64,000 bases of DNA from an uncultured Acidobacteriota bacterium. Its GTDB lineage: Bacteria > Acidobacteriota > Blastocatellia > Pyrinomonadales > Pyrinomonadaceae. The stretch spans positions 1 through 64,000 of the forward strand of contig CALMAH010000030.1 of NCBI GenBank assembly GCA_937859595.1. The letters are read 5' to 3'. Below are positions 1-11,132 of the stretch, piece after piece (the stretch's first letter is position 1; the number at the start of each line of letters is the position of its first letter). The position numbers and the translations under genes were made by a program. The notes under the pieces were generated by a model. That model was not told where the DNA came from. It was given only the letters and a program-made list of their open reading frames with translations, and did not search any database.

Positions 1-1932
<1,932 letters not shown>

Positions 1933-2102
1933 AAGGCTCAATAAGCTGGATTTACTTTGCTCGTCAAGGCTGCGCGGTTAGCGGGCAAGTGTCTAAAACG
2001 AAAAACGATTTTCTGAAGCCCGACGTTCGCGCCTCTTCGAGTGCAGTTCACTGCGTTCGGTTTTTAGAACGCCATGACCGTCTGCAACAGTCAAGCTAGT
2101 CC

Positions 2103-2666
2103 CTACCGCACAGCTTTGTTGATCTGGTTCTGCATCTCAGGAGTTACTTCAGCGGGGCGAGCCGGTAACGGTGCATTTCCTCGTTTTCCATCGCGCCCAA
2201 TATCGTCGAGAAGTAACTTCATCTCTGCGATCTCGCGCACCTGGGATTCGATTATCTGGTCGGCCAGCTTTCGCACGCGCGGGTCGCTGATGGTCGCCTT
2301 GCGTGCGTTGTTGATCGCAATCGAATGATGCGGGATCATCGACTTCATGAACGAGGTATCGGATACAGCAGCTTGGCTCCGATTCAACAGCAACAGTGAA
2401 GCGAAACCAAGACATCCCACGACCAGAACGATAATCTTGGTTGTATTACCCTTATACATGGACCACATGAAGCTGAGCATCACAACCGTCATGACGCAAC
2501 CCATAACTAGCGAGGCGATGAGTCGGTTAATGCTAAACATGGCGTGGTCCACGGTAAAGATGAGCTGATACATCAGGAAGAACATGATGAACGTTGACGC
2601 CGCGATCATCGCGGCAAATCGGAGCCAGCTCATACTCGGCATTTCGGATCGGTTTTGGTTCTCCAT
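2103..2666 (-). CDS. DUF305 domain membrane protein
   Basis: 187 residues. The N-terminal half has about three or four hydrophobic segments. The C-terminal half is a DUF305 domain with the family motif MIPHHSIAI followed by a helical [16 protein letters not shown] pattern. DUF305 is a ferritin-like histidine/methionine-rich fold often encoded beside copper ATPases and thought to bind metal outside the cytoplasm; function here is inferred. An AGGAG Shine-Dalgarno lies a few bases before the ATG at 2666. The gene converges on copA. Confidence 0.8.
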   Translation of the reverse strand: MENQNRSEMPSMSWLRFAAMIAASTFIMFFLMYQLIFTVDHAMFSINRLIASLVMGCVMTVVMLSFMWSMYKGNTTKIIVLVVGCLGFASLLLLNRSQAAVSDTSFMKSMIPHHSIAINNARKATISDPRVRKLADQIIESQVREIAEMKLLLDDIGRDGKRGNAPLPARPAEVTPEMQNQINKAVR

Positions 2667-3152
2667 TTTGCTACTCCTTTCTATACTGTCGATGCTGACA
2701 ACCCAAGCAAAAACCGGCTAGTTCGGCCTTGAAGCACGTAACCTTCGCAGGTCGACGCCTTTCATACTGCGACGGGATTTGAGCAATTATCGGGTATCGT
2801 AACAAACAGGCTCCCGATAAATCCCCGTATTGCTGATCATAAAGATGCCTAATGCAGCGTCTGGACCCGGCGTTTCCACTCACGTACGACAGTATATGTT
2901 GCTAGGAACGTACACCACTGTTTGTAAACGTACATTTCTGAGAAATACAGATGCGGAAACGCCGAAGCAAATGTTGGCGGGGACAGGCACACTACGTGCA
3001 TCAATTGCGGAGCTGTGCTCCCTTCAACTCATTTGGAAACGAAACGTGGTCCGAAAGAACCCGGACGGTTGTCAAGTTTGGACGAAAACAGAGATGAACA
3101 TATATCCGTCCCCGGGGTAGGGTTGGTCGACCACGGTTTTACAATTGTCTCG
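2667..3152. other. Intergenic stretch without a convincing gene
   Basis: 486 bases between the DUF305 start and the end of the next leftward gene. A 96-codon frame exists at 2830-3120 but has no recognisable family, no clear ribosome site and unlike-protein composition, so I do not call it. The stretch contains three copies of ACGTAC at 2882, 2908 and 2928, which might be binding sites for a regulator. It probably holds the DUF305 promoter and separates the metal genes from the conjugation block. Confidence 0.4.
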
Positions 3153-3650
3153 TTAACGATCCACCTGCTTGGTCATACCCAAAAATGTGAATTCTCTTAA
3201 ATGCGGTGTCGCAGACACCAGATTCAAGTCGCTTAGCGAAAGAGGCGGCCCTTTCCAAGTCCGTATAGACTCAGGCGTAACTACGACGTACCTAGTTGTT
3301 CCTTCGTCCCGAAGATTTCCAACTGGTATTGCCCAAAGGGTAAATCGATGAGGATTTAACCTTGAGTAGATGTAGAAGTAGTTTCGATAACTCAGCGAAC
3401 GACCTTCCGACGCAAAATTGCGCACCTTTTTCTCCCAAATTATGCCTTCCAGGTCTTTCAGCTTTTCGGGGAATGAGCCACGTTTCTCATGGAATTTCAG
3501 CAGATCCCGATTCATCGCTCCGGTCGCGTCAAAGGGCATCTCTGCAGCTCGCTCACGCTCGTAGGACCACAGGGTATAAACATATACTCCAATCGACATC
3601 GTCAGAGCGAGTGGAGCTAATACAAGAGAGATTTTCAGCCTATTTAACAT
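3153..3650 (-). CDS. Hypothetical single-pass membrane or exported protein
   Basis: 165 residues with one N-terminal hydrophobic segment (about residues 9-30) and a soluble remainder. The part after the membrane anchor (MNRDLLKFHEKRGSFPEKL and on) faintly resembles the C-terminal half of type II pseudopilins, but this is weak. It is the last gene of the leftward conjugation block, starting 5 bases after the virD4-like stop codon, so it may serve the transfer apparatus. Function not recognised. Confidence 0.55.
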   Translation of the reverse strand: MLNRLKISLVLAPLALTMSIGVYVYTLWSYERERAAEMPFDATGAMNRDLLKFHEKRGSFPEKLKDLEGIIWEKKVRNFASEGRSLSYRNYFYIYSRLNPHRFTLWAIPVGNLRDEGTTRYVVVTPESIRTWKGPPLSLSDLNLVSATPHLREFTFLGMTKQVDR

Positions 3651-3655
3651 CTATT

Positions 3656-5674
3656 TCAAATCGAAGCGTGCTCGATACCAAATGAGTTTCTATTGCTTTG
3701 GAGAGCGACGGACCGAACATCATTCGGAAGGGTGTTTAGCGCGGTGTTAACAGGATCGCTCTCTTCGGGTTCTACTTCTACCTGATCTTCGAGTAGACCG
3801 TATCCTGATATTTGTCGGGCTATTGCAGCCAGTTCGGTCAGTCGTTCACTCGTGCAGATGCGATCGACACCCGCTGAAATAATCTCTTTTAATGCGGCCT
3901 CGTCATGCCCGGGGACTGGACCGCGTTCGATCGGCGCGGTAAGTAGAAACTGAGGATCGACATCGCCTAAATGAACATCGGTGGGAGCGCCTTTTGGTAA
4001 AGCGGGAAAGATATATTTAGAAACCGCAAAAGGCGGATATGCTGCCCTAATTGGGGGAGCCGTGTCGCTGATAATTAGTACTTCGGAATGAGCCGCCGTT
4101 TGTCGTATCTCGTTCGGCTGCATGAGCGCACGCTTCTGCTCTGCATACCTTGTGTTGTCCTGCTTCTTTCCGGGAAAATCCTGAAATGTCTTTGAAAAGA
4201 TCGTTGTGTCGCCTAGCTGTTTCGATGCGTACTCAGCCGTAACGTCATCCAGTCCGGGAAGAAAGATCTTGGTCATGATCGTTCCAAGAATTGCGTTGGC
4301 GGGCTCACGTCCGTATTGATCGTACATTTGAGGCAGGTCCTGATACCCGAGTCCAAGCCCTACACCGCGTCCCCGGCCGATACCCGAGATCCTCTTAACT
4401 TCGGAAACATTCAGTTGATAGGCTTCATCGATCAAAACGAAGCATGGATGCTCAGGCTCGTTTACACCATCGAGCCTCATCTCCATGACCGCCTGTCCCA
4501 TGAATGTTGCAATAAACTCCTTATACACATCCGCAGCACCCTCCGAGACTACGAGATATATCGCGGTGCCGGGTTTGCGAAGATCCGCGAAGTTTATCGA
4601 CCGGCAACCGGAAACCTCTTCATCACGGGTTGGCGCAACTGTCACCATCCGAGCCGGTGCAAGAGTGAACGGGCGAAGTTTGTTGTAGAGACCGATCAGA
4701 ATTGATCCGCGTGTCTGCACTGGAGCCTGCCGAAAGGCCCTGTACGCCTGCTTCGCATAGAGGCTAGGCGAATTCGTCATCGCTTCGTTGAAGGCCTGGT
4801 CGCTATCTCCGCTCAAGAAAAGGAGGAAATCCGCAGCGAAGGCGGGAATTGCTTTCTCGCGGTAGACCTCCGCGATGTGAAGTAAGATCGCGGTCAATGC
4901 TATCTGCTCGGCATCACCCCAGAACGGGTCGGCATTCGTTCTTCGGCGGCTTTCGATCCCGATCATCATCCCCGCGAGCTGACATGCAAAGGCCGGATCA
5001 TTTCTGCATTTTGGAATGAAGTTCCAGCGATCGCTTTTTGTCGGATCATTTAGGTCTAAACGATAGATCGTTTTGGCTGCACCGGCAGTCTGAGCGAAGA
5101 GTTCTCCTTTCGGATCGTAGACAAGGCAAGACGACTTGTTCAGGATCGCTCGTATCATCGACACAAAAAACGTCTTTGATTTGCCGGAGCCAGTCGGACC
5201 GAACATAGCAAAATGCCGAAGCCACTGACTCGTCGGAAGAAATACGTCGCGGCCGCGAAAAGCTTTTGCAATCGGAAGAGCATTTGCAGGTATCGGGAGA
5301 CCTCTTATCCGGTTCATCAGACCGCAGCGGATCAAGTCCGACGCCTTCGCCCACCTGGCCGAACCGTGCGCGGTGCTCATAGTTCGAATTCTGTAAGCCC
5401 ACATTAGTGAATAAGCATCGACTAGTGATCCGGCAACACATATCAAGGCCATCGCCCAGAAGACCAGCGTGATCAATCCGTAAACGTCCAACAGAACACC
5501 CGCATACAAGCACAATAGAGCTCCGACGATTCCCAACAGAACAAAGAAAAGACACATACCAATGTCAGCGGACCATTGCCAAAAAGCCTGGTACGATGGC
5601 AGAAACTGCTCGTTTGCTTTCCTTGGGATTCCATAGGAAGCATCAAACCTCTCGATCCATTCACGGGAAAACAT
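3656..5674 (-). CDS. virD4: VirD4/TraG type IV coupling protein
   Basis: 672 residues from the ATG at 5674. An upstream in-frame ATG at 5782 would overlap the preceding gene by almost 100 bases and is unlikely. Two N-terminal membrane segments are followed by the RecA-like ATPase with Walker A GPTGSGKS (about residues 159-166) and Walker B FVLIDEA. This family docks relaxase-DNA substrates onto a type IV secretion channel at the inner membrane. It sits at the distal end of the virB8-virB10 block, 11 bases after the preceding gene. No relaxase gene is found nearby, so its DNA substrate processor must be elsewhere. Confidence 0.9.
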   Translation of the reverse strand: MFSREWIERFDASYGIPRKANEQFLPSYQAFWQWSADIGMCLFFVLLGIVGALLCLYAGVLLDVYGLITLVFWAMALICVAGSLVDAYSLMWAYRIRTMSTAHGSARWAKASDLIRCGLMNRIRGLPIPANALPIAKAFRGRDVFLPTSQWLRHFAMFGPTGSGKSKTFFVSMIRAILNKSSCLVYDPKGELFAQTAGAAKTIYRLDLNDPTKSDRWNFIPKCRNDPAFACQLAGMMIGIESRRRTNADPFWGDAEQIALTAILLHIAEVYREKAIPAFAADFLLFLSGDSDQAFNEAMTNSPSLYAKQAYRAFRQAPVQTRGSILIGLYNKLRPFTLAPARMVTVAPTRDEEVSGCRSINFADLRKPGTAIYLVVSEGAADVYKEFIATFMGQAVMEMRLDGVNEPEHPCFVLIDEAYQLNVSEVKRISGIGRGRGVGLGLGYQDLPQMYDQYGREPANAILGTIMTKIFLPGLDDVTAEYASKQLGDTTIFSKTFQDFPGKKQDNTRYAEQKRALMQPNEIRQTAAHSEVLIISDTAPPIRAAYPPFAVSKYIFPALPKGAPTDVHLGDVDPQFLLTAPIERGPVPGHDEAALKEIISAGVDRICTSERLTELAAIARQISGYGLLEDQVEVEPEESDPVNTALNTLPNDVRSVALQSNRNSFGIEHASI

Positions 5675-5685
5675 AGTCTTATGAA

Positions 5686-6429
5686 CTAGCGAGCGCCCAG
5701 CATCGAACTTTGTTCGCGGAGAGACTCGATTGTCGTCGGGTTCAGTGTCAGAGCATCGCCTCGCCAATGCCGAATTTTCCAACCTGATGCGCTTAGCTGT
5801 TCAGTGGTTAAGAGTGCAGCCGGCATCGGTTGATCACGTTTCGCTTCAAAATACAGAACGGAGTTCGGTTCGCTTTGCGGAAGCGGAAACCTGAAAAGGA
5901 TTTGCGATTCGTGATCCGTACGAGGAATGGCAAGAACCTCGAATGAGAAAGGCTCACGTCTGTAGGCCACATGAAATATGCTTTGCTCGGAAGTAATAAT
6001 CCCATTGCGGAGTTCGATTCCGGGCGGCCATAGTTTCGACGAAGTTAAATTTCCAACGATTCCCGACACATTATGCGGAAGTATCGACCTCCGGGTATTG
6101 AAGGACAACACCGACAATGAGATCGCCATTCCCAATGCTGAGGTTTCGCGGAGTCTTAAGGCCTGATCGTGCTCCGGGCCGGAAAATGGATTCTTGAGCT
6201 GTTTTTCATGCTCCGCCTGCTCTTCGCCAGAACCGTGGGCCGGTGCCTCGACGAATTGGACTTGGGCAGAGTTGTTCGCGGGCGATATTATCCTGAAAAG
6301 TCCATACACGCCGACAAAACATAAAACTACTAAGACACCCGCATGCCGTGAGAGATCGACCGACTTTATAAAGCGGATCCTCTCTTTGAACTTCGCAAAA
6401 AGGTCCAGTGTGTTGGTCGTTTCTTTCAT
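5686..6429 (-). CDS. Hypothetical membrane-anchored protein of the T4SS block
   Basis: 247 residues from the ATG at 6429, which overlaps the stop of the preceding ATPase gene as ATGA, implying translational coupling. There is one hydrophobic segment near residues 30-50 (HAGVLVVLCFVGVYGLFRII) and a soluble C-terminal part of about 190 residues with no motif I recognise. Its place between a MoxR-like ATPase and VirD4 suggests a periplasmic-facing accessory of the transfer machine; this is inferred from position only. Confidence 0.6.
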   Translation of the reverse strand: MKETTNTLDLFAKFKERIRFIKSVDLSRHAGVLVVLCFVGVYGLFRIISPANNSAQVQFVEAPAHGSGEEQAEHEKQLKNPFSGPEHDQALRLRETSALGMAISLSVLSFNTRRSILPHNVSGIVGNLTSSKLWPPGIELRNGIITSEQSIFHVAYRREPFSFEVLAIPRTDHESQILFRFPLPQSEPNSVLYFEAKRDQPMPAALLTTEQLSASGWKIRHWRGDALTLNPTTIESLREQSSMLGAR

Positions 6430-7514
6430 ATCGAAATGCCGGAAAGCTGCGGCCATCTAACTTTCCAATCTGGATCTCTTCTCGCAAGCCAGGAATCTAT
6501 GTCGGGGTGGAAAGCGTCCGTCATTGCGAGAAGGTAGTCGAGTTGGAGATTGAGCAGGTCTCGCGATGCACCGGCCTTCACGAAATAGCAGAAATACCGA
6601 ACAATGCTTCTCGCATCTAGCGATCCGATCGAGTCGCGTTCAAACGCCGCGACTATATCTATAGACTCACGAACGCTCGGATGGTCTTCTATACCGGCGA
6701 TCCCTCTGACGGCGTCGATCAGCTTGGTTGCGAGAGCCAGGTGGGCTGAGGTCGCTCGCTTGTTTCTTGTCGATAGGATCTCAAGCTCCTTTACTAACGA
6801 GGGGCTCGCGAATCGGCTGAACACGTGTCTCGAAATAAACGGCGAACTGAGTTTATGACGAAGATCGTTCGAAGTCGTGATGACGATCGGCCGGAACCGC
6901 CAATCCGAGATTCCGATGGTCCCGCCTTCAAATCTCGGAATGTAGATCAACCCGCGTTCGAGCGGCATAAGTAGCGAATCCTCAATACTTGGTCCGAATT
7001 TATCGCTTTCATCCAGGATCAACACTGGCGGCGGCTTGTGTTGTGAAGATACCGCCGCACTTGCAGCAAGGTCGTATGCGATTCCAACCTCACCGAGAAT
7101 CAGAAATCGGCGCTGCCATTTGGATCGACGGGCGTTGTCCAGAAACTGAGTTTGCTCTTCGAGCGGTAACTGTTTTGCTAGAGCCAAGTGTTCCCGCATC
7201 CAGACCTCCTGTTCTTCGGAATCCCAGTCGTAGAGGATCTCTTCCTGTTTCAATCCATCACGGCCCGCCACGACGCACATTGTCAAATTGCATGCGGCTG
7301 CGAGTGCTTCTGGGAAGGCAGTCTTTCCGCTACCCCTTGTTCCGGAGATCAGCCAGGCCCGACCGGACTTGAGGCTTTCGCAAAAGTCTTCAAACACCTG
7401 CTCATCTGGTACATAGCCATTGCGAGCCATCAACTGAAAGAGATCGGCTTCGAGCCCCTCCGATACAAGGTCACGAGGGTTTATCTGAGACCGACCTTGA
7501 TCGAACGGAATCAT
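6426..7514 (-). CDS. MoxR-like AAA ATPase in T4SS operon
   Basis: 362 residues. Walker A is GTRGSGKT (about residues 58-65), Walker B is VLILDESDK, and sensor-1-like VITTSND follows. The layout resembles MoxR/dynein-type AAA proteins, not the VirB11/TrbB secretion ATPases, which would show a distinct N-terminal domain and Asp/His boxes. The start overlaps the virB10-like stop by four bases (ATGA). MoxR proteins usually remodel partner complexes; its place in the gene order suggests it assists channel assembly or stands in for the absent VirB11. That role is inferred. Confidence 0.75.
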   Translation of the reverse strand: MIPFDQGRSQINPRDLVSEGLEADLFQLMARNGYVPDEQVFEDFCESLKSGRAWLISGTRGSGKTAFPEALAAACNLTMCVVAGRDGLKQEEILYDWDSEEQEVWMREHLALAKQLPLEEQTQFLDNARRSKWQRRFLILGEVGIAYDLAASAAVSSQHKPPPVLILDESDKFGPSIEDSLLMPLERGLIYIPRFEGGTIGISDWRFRPIVITTSNDLRHKLSSPFISRHVFSRFASPSLVKELEILSTRNKRATSAHLALATKLIDAVRGIAGIEDHPSVRESIDIVAAFERDSIGSLDARSIVRYFCYFVKAGASRDLLNLQLDYLLAMTDAFHPDIDSWLARRDPDWKVRWPQLSGISI

Positions 7515-8854
7515 TCTTTCTCAACTCCCGTGCTAATAGCTGTCAGTGGTGAGGTGCTTGCTTCCGGCAATTGTGTAACTAGAACGTACCCGCTCGTTCC
7601 GGCTAGAACTTCCAGGAACGTATCTTCACGTTCGCTTCCAAAGAGGGACTGGCTTGTATCCTCAGACAGTCTTTCTGAGCCGCGACGAAGCGGTTCGGAC
7701 AGAATTACGGTGCCGCCCGATCGTAATGAACCGACCGATCCCAATACCGACCCGGCAGTATCCTTCAATCCGCGGAAGAAGCGAGTCCACTTGCCCGTGA
7801 CCCTTTTTCTTTCTCCGTCGATACCAGACGCCCCGTCGGTTCCCATGAGTTCTCCAGTGAATCTCATCAGTTCACCTGACACCGGATCAATGAGGCCGAC
7901 AACAGCCACAAAGGCTCTAGTTGATTCGCCGCCTCTTACGTTGCCGACGAGCGTCGTGCCGGCCGGGTACGAGTACCCCTTTCCTTCGATCGGCTGCGTT
8001 AGTTCCATGCGAACGACACCACCCGAATTCCGTAGTGTGTAGATCGCACCTAACAAACGTACGGGCAGCAAAGTGCCGAAGGGTATCCGTCCCAAAGGTT
8101 CTTGCTTTCGCGCCTCAGCATCCGGAGTCATTGGCTTTGTGTCCGGAGAAGCGATCGCAACGTTCTTCGTTTTAGCAATCCCGAAGAAAAGCGATCGGCC
8201 CAAAGGCTCATTAGAAGTGGTTGAAAGAGCCGATTGGGAACCATTTTGGTGCGGAGCCACATCCGTCGATTTTGCATCTGGCATTTCGTTCTGCCTTTTT
8301 GGCATTTCCAGAGATGAGAAACCAGCGCCGACATGCGTGAACGGCGGTTCAGATGGAGGTCGGGAATTTGTCGGCGTTACTATGTCGCCTTCGTTACCGG
8401 AAATTGTTTGAGGGGTATCACCTATCTCGACATCTCCAGCCGAACTGGATACCGGGTCTCCGGTTGTCTTGGGTTCTTTCGAAGCGACCATTGTCAGAGC
8501 GGCCTTGAGTTTTTCGTCCTCGGTCATCGGTGCGGAAGTGGCATCCCGCTGCCCGGTTCTGTTAACGGATTCTGGTTTTGGCTGAGAGAACCATCCCATT
8601 CCAAAAAACCAGGTAATTGTGGATCCCATTAGAAGTAGAAAAACGATGAAAGCGGCGATGCCTTTCATGATCTTTCCCGCACGAGAACGCGGCGACTTGG
8701 AAGCATCTACCGGAGCAAAGTCGTCCGCTGCATAAAGTTCGTCTTCTGGAATATCCGTTTGATCCTCGAGAAGTAACTTCTCTCGGTCGTCATCTGCTTC
8801 GATGTCGGGCAATGCGGTTGGAATATCGGTACTCGTACTCACAGTTGTTTGCAT
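7511..8854 (-). CDS. virB10: VirB10/TrbI-like T4SS channel protein
   Basis: 447 residues: acidic cytoplasmic N terminus (1-60), one membrane helix (about 65-85), a Pro/Ser/Thr-rich linker, then the conserved C-terminal beta-domain with PFGTLLPVRLLGAI and the YPAGTTLVGNVRGG region typical of VirB10/TrbI. In known systems this protein spans both membranes and joins the inner complex to the outer-membrane core formed with VirB9. An AAAGGAGA ribosome site precedes the ATG. It lies between virB9-like and MoxR-like genes in the same operon. Confidence 0.87.
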   Translation of the reverse strand: MQTTVSTSTDIPTALPDIEADDDREKLLLEDQTDIPEDELYAADDFAPVDASKSPRSRAGKIMKGIAAFIVFLLLMGSTITWFFGMGWFSQPKPESVNRTGQRDATSAPMTEDEKLKAALTMVASKEPKTTGDPVSSSAGDVEIGDTPQTISGNEGDIVTPTNSRPPSEPPFTHVGAGFSSLEMPKRQNEMPDAKSTDVAPHQNGSQSALSTTSNEPLGRSLFFGIAKTKNVAIASPDTKPMTPDAEARKQEPLGRIPFGTLLPVRLLGAIYTLRNSGGVVRMELTQPIEGKGYSYPAGTTLVGNVRGGESTRAFVAVVGLIDPVSGELMRFTGELMGTDGASGIDGERKRVTGKWTRFFRGLKDTAGSVLGSVGSLRSGGTVILSEPLRRGSERLSEDTSQSLFGSEREDTFLEVLAGTSGYVLVTQLPEASTSPLTAISTGVEKE

Positions 8855-8866
8855 CGATGTTCTCCT

Positions 8867-10138
8867 TTATCTGGATCCGTTCAGAGCCGCTGATATGGGA
8901 GCGTCGGCTGCATCCTTGTGAGCGACAACCACTCTCACCTTTTGATTGGTCGCTAGCGTCGGGGTTTTATAGACAAGCGCGTAAAAGCTCGAAGAACCGG
9001 GAAGAACAAGACCTTCCAAGGCAGTGGTTTCCAGATATCGGATATCGACTCTTGAGGTCAGGAGGCTGTTCCCATCTTTATCGAGTGTCTGTATCTGAAG
9101 TTCCGGCGATCCATTCAGGAGTCTCAAATTCGACGTGGTAGAGTTTCGAACTGCTACAACAACGAGCCGGTTTTCAGCATCAAGATCTGTAATTCGCGAC
9201 ACTGAAAGTTCCAGTCCGTGAAGAGATGGCGTCCAGACTCCGAGATGCTTCTTTGGGTCTCTGAGAACATCCGCCAGCAGTTTGTTAGAAGACTTCGAAA
9301 CTGCTGCATCGGTCATTACGCGTTTTGAACTGTTTCGCTTTGAGTTTGGTACATCCGTATATGCGGTTTTGACGATCGAGCTGTCTTCGGACCTAGCGGC
9401 ATCAGAACCGCGCGGATTCGTTTCAAGGGATGGCGACGAGCCAACGAGTTTTGAAACGGCTCGCGAATTGATCGGTGAAGCGTTGACAGACTCACCCCCT
9501 AGATCGAAGGCAAGGCCCGCGACTTTTCGAGCTGACACGACAGCATCCCTGTCATAGGTGATAACGCATCGGTGCGCGTTCCTTCTCAGATCACTCACCG
9601 GCACGAGTTCGAGAATGAGAACCAGACCGGATCGCATTTGAAGGCTGATCGCCGCAGCAGTGGTTCCATCCTTCGATGGAGCAAAAGCTTCTCCCGGGTA
9701 GATAGTTATCGACCGGTCAGTTTCCTTTGTAGGCGACTGAAATACCGAAGCAAGTTTGGGGTTGCCTTCGTGGATGTAATAGATGCCGTCAGATGCCGGA
9801 AACTCGACGACCGAGACGGCATTCTGAGCCAGTCCCAGACGGATAACCGTGGGCTGTTTAGGATTGACGGTTACATTTGCCTCTCCCGACAGAAAATCAG
9901 GTTGCGGTGAGTTAACAACTGCGACCGGCTGAACTCCGCCAGAGGCCGACGAAATGTCGACGATCCTTTCGGCAGACTTAGGCTCAGGAGGGACAGGCCG
10001 AGCAATTTTCTTCTGGCCCGGTTTAACTGCGGGCTTTCGAACCTGTGCCTCAGCGTGTCCGGAAATTACTGCGAGTGCCGTAAGGGCAACCGCGAGCAGT
10101 TTCATATGGATATGTGCTTTTTCTTGCATTGTGTTCAT
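8867..10138 (-). CDS. virB9: VirB9/TrbG-like T4SS core protein
   Basis: 423 residues with an N-terminal signal peptide (hydrophobic MKLLAVALTALAVISGHAEA, residues 12-31). The true start may be the ATG at 10105 just before it, since no start has a clear ribosome site. A Pro/Lys-rich linker follows, then beta-rich regions with the NPKQPTVIRLGLAQNAVSVV pattern and a C-terminal domain, as in VirB9/TrbG outer core proteins. Longer than classical VirB9 (about 290). Adjacent to virB8 and virB10 in canonical order. Confidence 0.75.
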   Translation of the reverse strand: MNTMQEKAHIHMKLLAVALTALAVISGHAEAQVRKPAVKPGQKKIARPVPPEPKSAERIVDISSASGGVQPVAVVNSPQPDFLSGEANVTVNPKQPTVIRLGLAQNAVSVVEFPASDGIYYIHEGNPKLASVFQSPTKETDRSITIYPGEAFAPSKDGTTAAAISLQMRSGLVLILELVPVSDLRRNAHRCVITYDRDAVVSARKVAGLAFDLGGESVNASPINSRAVSKLVGSSPSLETNPRGSDAARSEDSSIVKTAYTDVPNSKRNSSKRVMTDAAVSKSSNKLLADVLRDPKKHLGVWTPSLHGLELSVSRITDLDAENRLVVVAVRNSTTSNLRLLNGSPELQIQTLDKDGNSLLTSRVDIRYLETTALEGLVLPGSSSFYALVYKTPTLATNQKVRVVVAHKDAADAPISAALNGSR

Positions 10139-10156
10139 GGTAGTTAGGGTCGGTTT

Positions 10157-10966
10157 TTATTGGTCGTTAGTAGGTTTACTGTTAGTGGATTCACTAACGG
10201 TGTTGTTCATTGAAGGACTTTCCTCTGCATCTCCGATGAGAGATATGGGCGAGACCGTCTTACCGTTAACTGGTTCAACCCTAAAGCGAAGGATCGTGAA
10301 TCCAGTTCGAAGGTTGTTGTCGTTGCGGATCGGAGCCGACGGGCTGTCTTTCAGAAGGAATTTGCATTTAAGCTGTACGGACTCTTCCACGTCGTGTCCT
10401 GCGGCTTTGCGTCGTATCTTCCTGGTCCCGATCGCTCGAAGGATATACGGATCACTTTCATCGACAGATAAGTCCTGCAGCTCCCAGGAAGAATTGACAC
10501 TTTCACTCTTTTCCGCAGCAAGAACGCCATTCTGCTTTAACCTAGCGGCCATCGCCATCGATAGATCAGGATCCAGCATCCGAAGAAGTTTGTTGACCTG
10601 TGCCTCGCGGGTAGATTGCTCGACTTCATAGAGGGAAGTGAGAAATTCCTTTACTAAATATTTCTTGTCGGTCGATGTCGGATTGTCCGGCGTTATGCTG
10701 ACCGTCTCCGTCGTGCCGTAGTCGCGATTGTTAAGCTCGACAACTCGTCCGGAAGATCTATCGACGACTATCCGATCGGCTTTTCTGAAGATGAGAAAAG
10801 TATTGATGCCGCCGCTTAAGACGAGGGCAAACAACAATACCCAAAGTGCGTTGAACAACGAGGCAATGGTTACGATGTCGTCCGGGTCGCGGGTAAGGTA
10901 GGTCGGGGCATCCATCTGTTCTCTGGAAACTCCCGGCAACTCGATTGTGGTTTCATTTGATTTCAT
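10157..10966 (-). CDS. virB8: VirB8/TrbF-like T4SS inner-membrane protein
   Basis: 269 residues: short cytoplasmic N terminus, one membrane helix near residues 33-60, then a periplasmic NTF2-like domain with the VKEFLTSLYEVEQSTREAQ helix and the FTILRFRVEPVNG strand typical of VirB8/TrbF. First gene of the leftward block. A sigma-54-type promoter ends about 16 bases upstream of the ATG. VirB8 nucleates assembly of the channel in characterised systems. Confidence 0.78.
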   Translation of the reverse strand: MKSNETTIELPGVSREQMDAPTYLTRDPDDIVTIASLFNALWVLLFALVLSGGINTFLIFRKADRIVVDRSSGRVVELNNRDYGTTETVSITPDNPTSTDKKYLVKEFLTSLYEVEQSTREAQVNKLLRMLDPDLSMAMAARLKQNGVLAAEKSESVNSSWELQDLSVDESDPYILRAIGTRKIRRKAAGHDVEESVQLKCKFLLKDSPSAPIRNDNNLRTGFTILRFRVEPVNGKTVSPISLIGDAEESPSMNNTVSESTNSKPTNDQ

Positions 10967-10992
10967 AGGACATATATCTCGACGGGGCTAAT

Positions 10993-11008
10993 GGCAAAAG
11001 CAGTGCCA
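10993..11008 (-). promoter_or_regulatory. Sigma-54 promoter for the virB8-virD4 operon
   Basis: On the minus strand the sequence reads TGGCACT, four bases, then TTGCC, matching the -24/-12 consensus TGGCACG-N4-TTGCW with exact GG-N10-GC spacing. Predicted transcription start is near 10982, 16 bases before the virB8 ATG. A cognate activator gene is encoded at 26096-27142. Confidence 0.75.
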
Positions 11009-11087
11009 CATATGAATCACCGATAACTCCTCGATAAAGCATTCACTCGCGTTCCTTATCGGGTTGGGAATCGGTTTAAGAATTTGC

Positions 11088-11128
11088 CGACTGGCGTGAA
11101 AGTCGTCCGCGAATGACGTGAAAATTCG
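11088..11128. promoter_or_regulatory. Tandem palindromes, candidate enhancer sites (UAS)
   Basis: Two dyads lie side by side: CGACT-N8-AGTCG at 11088-11105 and CGAAT-N9-ATTCG at 11110-11128. Both share the centre GRCGTGAA. Their centres are about 22 bases (two helical turns) apart and sit 110-140 bases upstream of the predicted sigma-54 start of virB8. That is the usual place for enhancer-binding protein sites. Assignment is inferred. Confidence 0.5.
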
Positions 11129-11132
11129 CCGA

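Noticed and set aside
2830..3120. 96-codon open frame upstream of the conjugation block
   Set aside because: No family features, no ribosome site and composition unlike the neighbouring proteins; more likely chance in an intergenic region.
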